Assembly: GCA_016715365.1 (NCBI GenBank) | Contig: JADKAM010000010.1 | Span: 62,001-126,000, forward strand | DNA length: 64,000 nt | From: Chitinophagaceae bacterium | GTDB lineage: Bacteria > Bacteroidota > Bacteroidia > Chitinophagales > Chitinophagaceae | Direction: 5' to 3' | In this document: positions 28,389 through 36,198 of the stretch, in pieces | Layout: every line of letters starts with the position of its first letter | Numbering within the stretch: position 1 is the first letter of the stretch | Position numbers and translations under genes: made by a program | The notes under the pieces: model-generated | What the model saw: the letters and a program-made list of their open reading frames with translations, nothing else | Told to the model about the DNA's origin: nothing | The model's database searches: none

Positions 28389-28435
28389 CTTGCCGATACT
28401 AAATCGGCATCCCGAATTAATTTCGGGACTCGTAC
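28389..28435. repeat. Dispersed double-hairpin repeat, copy 2
   Basis: This is the inverted counterpart of the element at 21250-21298. Its reverse complement shares TCCCGAA...TTCGGGATGCCGATTT and the closing CGGCAAG, with a few changes between. It sits in the gap between the PLP enzyme and homoserine dehydrogenase. Confidence 0.75.
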
Positions 28436-28464
28436 CGCATCAATTATTTCATTTATCAAAAAAA

Positions 28465-28499
28465 AGCGCCTTTGCAACTTTGCAACTTGGCGTGAAAAA
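28465..28499. repeat. Partial arm of the GCGCCTTTGCGTGA repeat family
   Basis: AGCGCCTTTGC ... GCGTGAAAA resembles one arm of the palindromes at 31947-32405 and 34729-34800, here with a small internal duplication of AACTTTGC. It lies directly ahead of the homoserine dehydrogenase start. Confidence 0.5.
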
Positions 28500-28506
28500 T
28501 AAAACA

Positions 28507-29760
28507 ATGGCAAACAAGCAACTCAATATCGGCCTCTTTGGTTTTGGCGTAGTAGGCAAAGGCCTTTACGATGTACTGCATACCACTCCTACCCTGCAGG
28601 CATCCATAAAAAAAATAGTCATAAAAAATGCAGATAAAAAAAGAAGCATTGCTGCTGAAATTTTTTCAACCGATGCAGCTGTAATACTGAATGATGAAAG
28701 CATAAATGTAGTTGTTGAACTGATCGACGATGCAGATGCAGCTTTTGAAATTGTAAAAACTGCTTTGCAAAAAGGTAAGTCGGTGGTAAGCGCCAACAAA
28801 AAAATGATTGCCGAACATTTTGAAGAACTGTTGCAACTGCAGCAGGAAAACAAAACAGCGCTTTTATACGAAGCCGCCTGTTGCGCAAGCATGCCCATCG
28901 TTCGCAACCTGGAAGAATATTATGATAATGACCTGTTGAAATCAATCCGGGGAATTATCAACGGTTCAACCAATTTCATACTTACCAAAATACTGGAAGA
29001 ACAATTGGATTTTAAAGCAGCCTTAACTTTAGCGCAGCAACTCGGATTCGCTGAAAGCAATCCCAAACTGGATATTGGCGGATTTGATGCTTCAAACAAA
29101 CTCAGTATTTTACTGGCTCACTCTTTTGGTGTAATTGCAAAACCAACCGATTTTATTTTTAATGGCATTGAAAATATTGCCTTACCCGATGCTATTTTAG
29201 CCAAAGAAAAAAAGCAAACCATTAAACTGGTTGCTACAGCTAAAAAGTTAGCAAATGGAGAGCTGGCTGCATTTGTATTACCACAGTTTGTAAACCAAAA
29301 CGACAACCTGTACCATGTACAAAATGAGTTTAATGCCCTCACCACCGAAAGTACATTTGCCGATGAGCATTTTTTTAAAGGGAAGGGTGCCGGTGCTTTT
29401 CCAACAGCTTCTGCAGTGCTGAGTGATATATCGGCACTGGGGTACAATTACAAATACGAGTATAAAAAGATCTACCACCAGACTGATACCGTACTCAGCA
29501 ATGAATATTATTTAAAAGTTTTTATCAGTACAGATGATCTAAGCAAAATAAATAAAGATGAGTTTGAATGGATTGAGGAATGGCACAATGAATTTAAGCA
29601 TAGCTGGCTTGTGGCAGTCATTCATGCAGAAAAACTATTTAGCTCTGATTGGTGGAAACAGGAAGGCGTATCGTTGATACTTTGTCCTGATGCCATTATT
29701 GAGACAGTGGAATACAAAAAGATAAGTAAACGCAGCCTGGAGCTGGCAGGAGTAGTTTAG
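28507..29760 (+). CDS. hom: Homoserine dehydrogenase
   Basis: The enzyme reduces aspartate semialdehyde to homoserine, the branch point to methionine and threonine. The open frame begins at 28384, but those first 41 codons run through dispersed repeats, and the true N-terminus is MANKQLNIGLFGFGVVGKGL at 28507, which gives 417 residues. The Rossmann loop is GFGVVGKG. The catalytic region has SANKKMIAEH, GIINGSTNFILTKI and LAQQLGFAESNPKLDIGGFD, all family hallmarks. A C-terminal alpha/beta region of about 90 residues follows. It is probably cotranscribed with the upstream PLP enzyme under the SAM riboswitch. Confidence 0.93.
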   Translation: MANKQLNIGLFGFGVVGKGLYDVLHTTPTLQASIKKIVIKNADKKRSIAAEIFSTDAAVILNDESINVVVELIDDADAAFEIVKTALQKGKSVVSANKKMIAEHFEELLQLQQENKTALLYEAACCASMPIVRNLEEYYDNDLLKSIRGIINGSTNFILTKILEEQLDFKAALTLAQQLGFAESNPKLDIGGFDASNKLSILLAHSFGVIAKPTDFIFNGIENIALPDAILAKEKKQTIKLVATAKKLANGELAAFVLPQFVNQNDNLYHVQNEFNALTTESTFADEHFFKGKGAGAFPTASAVLSDISALGYNYKYEYKKIYHQTDTVLSNEYYLKVFISTDDLSKINKDEFEWIEEWHNEFKHSWLVAVIHAEKLFSSDWWKQEGVSLILCPDAIIETVEYKKISKRSLELAGVV

Positions 29761-29878
29761 CAAAATCCCTTTTCGTTATTTTATAACATCCCCATGAACT
29801 TGTTATATAATTCTCATAGTTTTTAATCTGAAGATTCATTGGCACAATTTTAGACCGTTGAATAAAAAAACTATTATT

Positions 29879-30349
29879 ATGGAAACAAATGAAAAATTGA
29901 TCGAAGTCCTGAACGGACTGATAGAAATTAATCACGACAGGGTAAATGGCTATGAAAAAGCGATTGAAGAAACCAAGGACCTGGATGTGGATTTGAGGGC
30001 TATTTTTCGCAGCAATGCAGATAATAGTGTTCATTATGCAAGCCAGCTTTCAAATCTGGTAACTGGTTTAGGCGGAACACCTGCTGATGGAACCACTAAC
30101 AGCGGTAAACTTTACCGTGTATGGATGGATGTAAAAACGACATTTACGGGACATGACCGCCAGTCTGTATTGGAATTATGTGAATATGGTGAAGATGCAG
30201 CACAGAAAGCCTATAAAGAAGCACTTGCTTCAGATGCAGAAATAGATGTTAATACCAGGCAGTTAATAACTGAGCAACAGTCTAAATTGAATGCAGCGCA
30301 TTTCATCATTAAAAATTACAGGGATCTGCACAAAGTAGTAAATGCATAA
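29879..30349 (+). CDS. DUF2383 / PA2169-type four-helix-bundle protein
   Basis: A 156-residue ferritin-like helical protein. The start is taken at ATG 29879; a TTG 21 bp upstream is a weaker choice. The family pattern is visible: LIEVLNGLIEINHDRVNGYEKAIE in helix 1, LRAIFRSNADNSVHYASQLSNLV with a Gly-Gly-Thr-Pro turn, GKLYRVWMDVKTTFTG, LELCEYGEDAAQKAYKEAL and TRQLITEQQSKLNAAHFIIKNY. Relatives are often stress-induced, but no activity is established. It is followed by a strong terminator, so it is likely monocistronic. Confidence 0.85.
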   Translation: METNEKLIEVLNGLIEINHDRVNGYEKAIEETKDLDVDLRAIFRSNADNSVHYASQLSNLVTGLGGTPADGTTNSGKLYRVWMDVKTTFTGHDRQSVLELCEYGEDAAQKAYKEALASDAEIDVNTRQLITEQQSKLNAAHFIIKNYRDLHKVVNA

Positions 30350-30376
30350 AGTTGTTAAATCTTATTTCGATTCTAC

Positions 30377-30409
30377 AAATAGCCCGGATAAATTTTATCC
30401 GGGCTATTT
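30377..30409 (+). terminator. Rho-independent terminator after the DUF2383 gene
   Basis: A 14-bp stem, AAATAGCCCGGATA (30377-30390) against TATCCGGGCTATTT (30396-30409), with a 5-nt loop, lies 27 bp after the stop. Confidence 0.85.
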
Positions 30410-30430
30410 ATGGTATATATTTTTATAAAC

Positions 30431-30500
30431 AAAAAAGCATCAGGTTTTAAATCTTACTTTGTAATTGCTTACTCCATAATACTTACTAACCCGATGCTTT
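30431..30500 (-). terminator. Terminator of the pyrimidine catabolism operon
   Basis: Read on the minus strand, AAAGCATCGGGTT pairs with AACCTGATGCTTT (one mismatch), separated by 41 nt, and is followed by a T run (plus-strand A run 30431-30436). It lies 165 bp after the preA stop. The long loop makes it less typical. Confidence 0.5.
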
Positions 30501-30538
30501 CCGCATGATTTGGTTTCTTTTTTTCCGATCTTCATCTT

Positions 30539-30664
30539 TTAAGGGACTTCAATCTTTATAAAACTTCTACCGCTCAATTGGACAATAAAGATACTTAATC
30601 CAATACCTTTCTTCCAAATATTTGATGCTTTGGTTTTGCACCTGTTCAGCACATAGTTATGCAC
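30539..30664 (-). CDS. Possible 41-residue basic peptide after preA
   Basis: A short frame opens with GTG at 30664, touching the preA stop, and codes for 41 residues: HNYVLNRCKTKASNIWKKG, then a hydrophobic stretch IGLSIFIVQL, then SGRSFIKIEVP. It fills most of the space between preA and the putative operon terminator. The amino-acid make-up looks protein-like, but no ribosome-binding site stands out, and the stretch could instead be an untranslated 3' region or small RNA. Confidence 0.3.
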   Translation of the reverse strand: MHNYVLNRCKTKASNIWKKGIGLSIFIVQLSGRSFIKIEVP

Positions 30665-30665
30665 A

Positions 30666-31934
30666 TCAATGATCGTTCAAGGGCAGCCCTTTTTTCTGGA
30701 AATCAATCCAGTTAAGGTATTCAGGAGCAACCCGATGTACTTCCATGGTTATACATTCATGAACCGGACAAACCAGCTGACAGAGATTACAACCTACACA
30801 TTCGTCTTCTTTAATGGTATAATTGTTATAAGGTTTGCCATACGCTAAATTAATAGACTGATGTGATGCATCTTCACAGGCAATATAGCAAAGCCCGCAG
30901 TGTATACATTTATCCTGGTTGATTTTGGCAATATGGTGATAGTTAATATCAAGGTCTTCCCAATGCGTAATTTTTTCAACCGACTTACCAATAAAATCAT
31001 TCAGTGTTTTAAATCCTTTGTCATCCATCCAGTTGTTTAATCCTTCGCACATATCTTCTATAATTCTAAAACCATGATTCATGGCTGCGGTACAAACCTG
31101 CACATTGCTGGCACCGAGTAGCATAAATTCCACCGCATCTTTCCAGGTGCTTACGCCACCAATACCTGATATGGGAACTTTTGATGTAGTTGGATCCTGT
31201 GCAATGGTGGTGAGCATTTTTAATGCAATTGGTTTTACAGCCGGGCCGCAGTATCCACCAAAAACTGATTTACCTGCCACGTATGGATTTGGTACCAATG
31301 TATCCAGATCAATACCGGTTACAGATTGAATGGTATTAATTAAGGATAATGCATTGGTTCCTGCTTCAACACAGGCCTTACCTGTAGGCACCGGCGAATG
31401 TACATTGGGTGTAAGTTTTGTTATTACCGGAATATGAGCAGCTTCCATCACCCACTCTACCACCATTCTTGCAATTACGGGATCCTGTCCAACGGCAGCA
31501 CCCATGCCTCTTTCGGTCATCCCATGCGGACAACCAAAATTCAGTTCCAATCCATGAGCACCGGTATCTTCTACTTTTTTAATCAGCTCGTGCCAGCTGT
31601 TTCTGTCATTATCTGCCATTAAAGAAACGATCATAGCCCTGTCGGGAAAAAGTTTCAGACATTCCGCAATTTCTCTGAGATTCAAATCCAATGGCCTGTC
31701 ACTGATGAGTTCAATATTATTAAAGCCCATCATTTTTTTTGAACCAAAATTCAATGCCGAATAACGTGAGGAAACATTTTTAACCTGGCTGCCCAGCGTT
31801 TTCCAAACCACACCGCCCCAGCCTGCTTCAAAAGCACGCAGTACATTTATTTTTTTATCAGTAGGCGGTGCACTCGCCAGCCAAAAAGGGTTGGGAGATT
31901 TTATGCCGAGGAAGTTTGATGATATGTCTGCCAT
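30666..31934 (-). CDS. preA: NAD-dependent dihydropyrimidine dehydrogenase, subunit PreA
   Basis: The catalytic subunit reduces uracil or thymine to the dihydro form, in complex with PreT. It has 422 residues. A dihydroorotate-dehydrogenase-like TIM barrel carries FMN (NPFWLASAPPTDK at the N-terminus, LELNFGCPHGMTERGMGAAVGQ, PISGIGGVSTWKDAVEF). The C-terminal ferredoxin domain has two 4Fe-4S motifs, CIHCGLCYIAC and CVGCNLCQLVCP. It is the last recognised gene of the pyrimidine operon and is separated from preT by the GxxExxY gene, whereas preT and preA usually adjoin. Confidence 0.95.
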   Translation of the reverse strand: MADISSNFLGIKSPNPFWLASAPPTDKKINVLRAFEAGWGGVVWKTLGSQVKNVSSRYSALNFGSKKMMGFNNIELISDRPLDLNLREIAECLKLFPDRAMIVSLMADNDRNSWHELIKKVEDTGAHGLELNFGCPHGMTERGMGAAVGQDPVIARMVVEWVMEAAHIPVITKLTPNVHSPVPTGKACVEAGTNALSLINTIQSVTGIDLDTLVPNPYVAGKSVFGGYCGPAVKPIALKMLTTIAQDPTTSKVPISGIGGVSTWKDAVEFMLLGASNVQVCTAAMNHGFRIIEDMCEGLNNWMDDKGFKTLNDFIGKSVEKITHWEDLDINYHHIAKINQDKCIHCGLCYIACEDASHQSINLAYGKPYNNYTIKEDECVGCNLCQLVCPVHECITMEVHRVAPEYLNWIDFQKKGLPLNDH

Positions 31935-31946
31935 AATTGGTATTTT

Positions 31947-32405
31947 TCACGCAAAGCCGCAAAGGAGCGAAGATGCAAAGATTTATAGTTTATTTACAAT
32001 TCGGTGAATGCCATCTTTAATAAGATTTACATTGAAATTGATAAGTAACCCTAGTTTAATGTCTGTCAGCTTTAAGTAAGTTAGTACTTGTTTAAAATGA
32101 ACCGGAACCAACGCTTCAATAGATTTTAATTCCAGTATGACTTTTTTGTCAATAATAATATCGGCTCTAAAACCAACATCCATTTTTATTTGTTCATGAA
32201 CCAATGGAACACCTACTTGCCTTGTAAAGGGAATTCCTGTTTTACTAAATTCATAGCAAAATATCTCTTCGTAAACACTTTCAAATAAACCAGGGCCATA
32301 CTGCCGATGAATTCTAAAACAGATATCCACTGCTATTTTTGAAATCTCGTTTTCAGTCAGCATAACCTATTTTTTGCGTCTTACTAACTTAGCGCCTTTG
32401 CGTGA
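31947..32405. mobile_element. Palindromic cassette enclosing a GxxExxY gene
   Basis: Inverted arms of 34 bp (31947-31980 and 32372-32405) match at about 25 of 34 positions, with the outer ten perfect: TCACGCAAAG and CTTTGCGTGA. The whole GxxExxY gene lies between them. The same arms occur almost without content at 34729-34800. I infer a small insertion-like unit; mobility is not proven. Confidence 0.5.
31983..32363 (-). CDS. GxxExxY protein (PD-(D/E)XK nuclease-like)
   Basis: A 126-residue protein of the GxxExxY family, placed in the PD-(D/E)XK nuclease superfamily. The name-giving motif is G25-LF-E28-SV-Y31 in YGPGLFESVYEEIFCYE. The nuclease core appears as D68 (GFRADIII) and E78-L-K80 (VILELKSI), followed by Q92 and Y96 in KQVLTYLK. 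All expected catalytic positions are present. The biological role of the family is unknown. It sits inside a catabolic operon with no evident connection to it and is bounded by inverted repeats, as if inserted. Confidence 0.88.
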   Translation of the reverse strand: MLTENEISKIAVDICFRIHRQYGPGLFESVYEEIFCYEFSKTGIPFTRQVGVPLVHEQIKMDVGFRADIIIDKKVILELKSIEALVPVHFKQVLTYLKLTDIKLGLLINFNVNLIKDGIHRIVNKL

Positions 32406-32410
32406 AAACT

Positions 32411-33751
32411 CTAAGCCAAGCTTAAGTATTTTATTATTGAAGCAGCCCCATCTTTACCCGCCTGCACAGCATCTACAACTTCCTTTCCGCCATTCACACA
32501 GTCGCCGCCGGCAAAAACACCGGATATATTTGTTGCTGAATCTTTAATATTTATTTTGCCTTTTGAATGTTGAATTTTCAATGCATTCACCAAATCTTCA
32601 AAAGGCATTTGCCCCGCTGCCTTAATAACCATATCAACTGCTAAAGAAAATGTTTCGCCGGTATCAACCGGGCTTCTTCTGCCACTGGCATCTGGCTCAT
32701 CCAGATTCATAATGCTGCAAACAAGTTCATTCACTTTACCATCGCTTCCTTTTATTTCTTTGGGCGAAGCAAGCCATACAATTTTACATCCATCCAGCAT
32801 AGCAATATCCAGTTCATGTTGGGTGCAGGGCATTTCTTCCTGTGTGCGGCGATATAGCATCGTAACTTCTTTCGCTCCCAGGCGCTTTGCCTGTGTGGCT
32901 GCATCAATGGCTGTCATACCCATACCAATCACAGCAACTTTTTCTCCAACGGCAACATTCTCAAATCCTTTGTCTCTTATGTTGTAAATAAATTTGATCG
33001 CATCTTCCACACCTTCCAGTTCTTCACCTGGTATTTCCAATTGCCTGGCCAGGCCAACGCCCATTCCCAAATAAACAGCGTCAAAATCTTTTTGCAGATC
33101 TGCTAACGAAATATTTTTACCAAGCTCCTGGTTATATTTTATTTCAATGCCACCAATACCCAAAATATAATTCACTTCATCTTCGCAAAACTGAGGTGTT
33201 ACTTTATAAGCGGCAATGCCGTAGGTCATCAAACCGCCACCTTTAGTTTCTTTTTCATAGATGGTTACATCAATTCCTTCTCTTGATAAAACATGGGCAC
33301 AACTTAAACCTGCAGGCCCGGCACCAACAATGGCTACTTTCTTACCCGTTGATTCTTTTCTTTTAAAAAGCTGCCAGTTTGCTACCATTGCTTTCTCAGT
33401 AGAATAGCGTTGAAGTTTTGCAATAGCAATTGGTTCTTCTTCCATGAAATTATACACACAGGCGCCTTCACATAATTTTTCAACCGGGCAAACCTTGCTG
33501 CAGCCTGCACCCATGATATTGCTTACAAAAATGGTATGCGCCGAACCTTTGATATTTTCTGTTGCGATCTGCTTAATGAATTTTGGCACATCAATTCCTG
33601 TGGGGCAGCTTTTCATACAAGGCGCATCATAACAAAACAAACAGCGGTTGGCTTCCACCAACGCTGCATCGGTTGTTTCAAATGGCGGATGGATATCGCT
33701 GAAGTTTTCAGCGTATTGTTCCTGAGATAATCTGTTACTGGTTATTCCCAT
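32411..33751 (-). CDS. preT: Dihydropyrimidine dehydrogenase, NAD(P)H-binding subunit PreT
   Basis: The electron-input subunit of the bacterial dihydropyrimidine dehydrogenase passes electrons from NAD(P)H through FAD and iron-sulfur clusters to PreA. It has 446 residues. The N-terminal cysteine region (CLFCYDAPCMKSCPTGIDVP, CSKVCPVEKLCEGAC) binds iron-sulfur clusters as in the GltD/PreT family. The FAD site is VAIVGAGPAGLSCAHVL near residue 140. The second dinucleotide site is VAVIGMGMTAIDAA near 267. GVFAGGDCVNGGKEVVDAV near the C-terminus closes the FAD domain. Its start follows the palindromic gap at 33765-33821. Confidence 0.94.
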   Translation of the reverse strand: MGITSNRLSQEQYAENFSDIHPPFETTDAALVEANRCLFCYDAPCMKSCPTGIDVPKFIKQIATENIKGSAHTIFVSNIMGAGCSKVCPVEKLCEGACVYNFMEEEPIAIAKLQRYSTEKAMVANWQLFKRKESTGKKVAIVGAGPAGLSCAHVLSREGIDVTIYEKETKGGGLMTYGIAAYKVTPQFCEDEVNYILGIGGIEIKYNQELGKNISLADLQKDFDAVYLGMGVGLARQLEIPGEELEGVEDAIKFIYNIRDKGFENVAVGEKVAVIGMGMTAIDAATQAKRLGAKEVTMLYRRTQEEMPCTQHELDIAMLDGCKIVWLASPKEIKGSDGKVNELVCSIMNLDEPDASGRRSPVDTGETFSLAVDMVIKAAGQMPFEDLVNALKIQHSKGKINIKDSATNISGVFAGGDCVNGGKEVVDAVQAGKDGAASIIKYLSLA

Positions 33752-33764
33752 ATTTTTATTTTAT

Positions 33765-33821
33765 ACCGCATAGACGCTGAGGCGCTGAGTTGATTTCTCT
33801 GCGGCTCCCCGTCTCTGCGGT
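33765..33821. repeat. Palindromic repeat between preT and the ureidopropionase gene
   Basis: Inverted 25-bp arms: 33765-33789 (ACCGCATAGACG...CTGAG) and 33797-33821 (CTCTG...CGTCTCTGCGGT), with most positions complementary. The GCAGAG-type units differ from the GCAAAG-type units of the GxxExxY palindrome, but the design is the same. Confidence 0.7.
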
Positions 33822-33833
33822 GAATAAACAACA

Positions 33834-34700
33834 TTATAACTCCGTTAACTTCCCATAAGTCTCCGGCCTTCTATCTCTGAAGAATTGCCACACACTTCTC
33901 ACTTCCTCGATCATATCCAGATCAAATTCAGCAACCAGCAATTCGTCTTTGTCTTCGCTGGCCTGTGCAAAAATTTGTCCACGTGGATCAACAAAATAAC
34001 TGCTGCCATAAAATTTACCCAGGTTCCAGGGTTTTTCTTCACCCACACGGTTGATGCATCCCATGAAATATCCGTTGGCTGCCGCATGTGCCGGCTGCTC
34101 CAGTTTCCATAAGTATTGAGACAAACCTGCAACAGTCGCAGATGGATTGTAAACGATCTCAGCACCATTCAATCCAAGGCATCTTGCACCATCCGGAAAA
34201 TGACGGTCGTAACAAATGTACACACCCACTTTGGCGTACTTCGTCTGAAACACAGGATAGCCCAGGTTTCCGGGTTTAAAGAAAAACTTTTCCCAAAAGC
34301 CACTCGTATGCGGAATATGATTTTTTCTGTACTTACCTAAGTAAGTTCCATCAGCATCTATCACAGCAGCGGTATTGTATAAAACACCCGCCTGTTCTTT
34401 TTCATAAATGGGAACGATGATGACCATATGGTATTTCTTGGCGTAGGTTGCCATCAGATCGGTTGTAGGACCGGGAACTGATTCAGCACTTTCATACCAT
34501 TTCTTATCCTGCCCCGGACAGAAATAAGGTGTATTGAAAATTTCCTGCAGGCAAAGAATTTGTACTCCTTGTCTTCCGGCTTCTTCAATAAGCGGTATAT
34601 GTTTTTGCACCATGGCATTTACAATTTCCGGTATGGTTCCTTCGCCTTCTGTTTTTGGAAGACTCATTTGTATTAAACCTGACTTAATAATTCGAGGCAT
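33834..34700 (-). CDS. Beta-ureidopropionase (nitrilase superfamily)
   Basis: The enzyme hydrolyses N-carbamoyl-beta-alanine to beta-alanine, CO2 and ammonia, the third step of the reductive pyrimidine pathway. The start is set at the ATG at 34700 (MPRIIKSGLIQMSLP), giving 288 residues. A longer frame from 34760 would add 20 residues that are only a translation of the palindromic repeat. The nitrilase triad is E53 (CLQEIFNTPYF), K126 (YRKNHIPH) and C163 (VYICYDRHFPDGAR). The identification rests on family similarity plus its place next to dihydropyrimidinase. Confidence 0.88.
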   Translation of the reverse strand: MPRIIKSGLIQMSLPKTEGEGTIPEIVNAMVQKHIPLIEEAGRQGVQILCLQEIFNTPYFCPGQDKKWYESAESVPGPTTDLMATYAKKYHMVIIVPIYEKEQAGVLYNTAAVIDADGTYLGKYRKNHIPHTSGFWEKFFFKPGNLGYPVFQTKYAKVGVYICYDRHFPDGARCLGLNGAEIVYNPSATVAGLSQYLWKLEQPAHAAANGYFMGCINRVGEEKPWNLGKFYGSSYFVDPRGQIFAQASEDKDELLVAEFDLDMIEEVRSVWQFFRDRRPETYGKLTEL

Positions 34701-34728
34701 ATTTTTATTTTTAAGATTTAAGAATTTT

Positions 34729-34800
34729 TCACGCAAAGAGGCAAAGGAGCAAAGTCGCAAAAAAACATTGCGAACTTATTTACTTAGCGCCTTTGCGTGA
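34729..34800. repeat. Palindrome of the GxxExxY-cassette family, without a gene
   Basis: The left arm (34729-34762) matches the left arm of the GxxExxY cassette at about 28 of 34 positions. The right arm (34767-34800) ends in the same GCGCCTTTGCGTGA. Only about 4 bp separate the arms. It fills the gap between the ureidopropionase and dihydropyrimidinase genes. Confidence 0.8.
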
Positions 34801-34803
34801 CAA

Positions 34804-36186
34804 CTAAATTAATTGAGACACTTTATTCCGCTTGATATATTTCCCATTTCCTTTTTCTACCAAACATTTTCCGTCATCAATAACAACCTGTCCTCTTAAT
34901 AAAACAGTTTTTGTTTTACCGGTCAGCTTCCATCCTTCGTAGGCTGAGTAGTCGGTATTCATGTGATGAGTTGCTGCACTGATGGTATGTTCGTGATTAG
35001 GATCAAACAAAACGATATCTGCATCTGAGCCCGGTGCAATGCAACCCTTCTGAGGAAACATCCCGAATATTTTTGCCGGATTTGTTGCTAATACTTCTAC
35101 AAATTTATTCGCAGTAATTCTTCCTTTGCGAACTCCTTCACTGTATAATAATTCCACCCGATGCTCAATAGCCGGATGCCCGTTTGGTATTTTTGAGAAG
35201 TCATCTTTACCCAGTAATTTTTTCTCCCAGGTAAAAGGGCAATGATCTGTTGCCACCACCTGTACCAACCCCTGGTTAATACCCGCCCACAATGCTTCCT
35301 GGTCTTTCTTCTCCCGCAGCGGCGGACTCATTACCCATTTGGCTCCTTCAAAATTCTGTTCGTATAAAGAAGCATCCAGTAATAAATATTGAATACAGGT
35401 TTCGGCAAATACTTTTTGATTTTCACGGTTGTTATTTCGTACAGCATTCAAAGCGCCTTCGCAGGTCATGTGTACAATATAGCCGGGACAACCGGTGTAG
35501 CCTGCAATGGATGCAAAACGTTCTGATGCTTCTGCTTCTGTAATTTCTGGCTGAGATAAATAATGATAGATAGGTGCCAGGTTTCCTTCGGCCCTGTTCT
35601 TTGCAATTAAAAAGTCGATCATGTCGCCATTGGTTGCATGAACCGTTACCATGCCGCCACGTTGCTTTACTTCATTCATTAAACCTACCATTTGCTTATC
35701 ATCGATCATTAACGCTCCTTTGTAAGCCATGAATATTTTGAAAGACGTTATCCCTTCTTTTTCAATCAGGTCAACAATTTCCTTGCAGGTATTTTCATTA
35801 AAGTCGGTTACAGCCATATGAAAACTGTAATCGCCCACAGCATTCCCATTTGCACGGTTACTCCACTCATTGTAAGCATCATACAAAGAATTTCCTTGTT
35901 TTTGCAAAATGAAATCTATCACCGTTGTAGTACCGCCATGCAAAGCAGCACGGGTTCCGGTTTCGTAATTATCGCTGCTGAAAGTACCCATGAACGGCAT
36001 TTCCAAATGCACGTGAGGATCAATACAACCCGGAAAAGCAAGCAAGCCTGTTGCATCAATTATTTTATCGGCTTTAATGTCCAGATTTTTTCCAATGGCT
36101 GCAATGCTTTCGCCCTGGATATAAATATCCCCGGTAAAATTTTCGGCAGCGCCAATAATATTTGCATTTTTAATAAGAATACTCAT
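34804..36186 (-). CDS. hydA: Dihydropyrimidinase (D-hydantoinase family)
   Basis: A zinc amidohydrolase that opens dihydrouracil or dihydrothymine to the N-carbamoyl-beta-amino acid. It has 460 residues. Metal ligands are H58 and H60 in CIDPHVHLEMPF, the carbamylated lysine K150 in ITSFKIFMAYKG, histidines in VTVHATNGD and YIVHMTCEG, and the catalytic Asp in VVATDHCPFTW. The substrate loop MSPPLREKKDQEALW is typical. It precedes beta-ureidopropionase in the operon, matching reaction order. Related hydantoinases cannot be fully excluded, but the operon strongly supports this call. Confidence 0.94.
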   Translation of the reverse strand: MSILIKNANIIGAAENFTGDIYIQGESIAAIGKNLDIKADKIIDATGLLAFPGCIDPHVHLEMPFMGTFSSDNYETGTRAALHGGTTTVIDFILQKQGNSLYDAYNEWSNRANGNAVGDYSFHMAVTDFNENTCKEIVDLIEKEGITSFKIFMAYKGALMIDDKQMVGLMNEVKQRGGMVTVHATNGDMIDFLIAKNRAEGNLAPIYHYLSQPEITEAEASERFASIAGYTGCPGYIVHMTCEGALNAVRNNNRENQKVFAETCIQYLLLDASLYEQNFEGAKWVMSPPLREKKDQEALWAGINQGLVQVVATDHCPFTWEKKLLGKDDFSKIPNGHPAIEHRVELLYSEGVRKGRITANKFVEVLATNPAKIFGMFPQKGCIAPGSDADIVLFDPNHEHTISAATHHMNTDYSAYEGWKLTGKTKTVLLRGQVVIDDGKCLVEKGNGKYIKRNKVSQLI

Positions 36187-36198
36187 ATCATTTTTTTT

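Noticed and set aside
29840..29860. TGGCAC-like element suggesting a sigma-54 promoter before the DUF2383 gene
   Set aside because: The -12 GC element is missing at the required spacing.
30434..30500. Imperfect inverted repeat considered as a structured RNA
   Set aside because: On the minus strand it ends in a T run and is better explained as the terminator of the pyrimidine operon.
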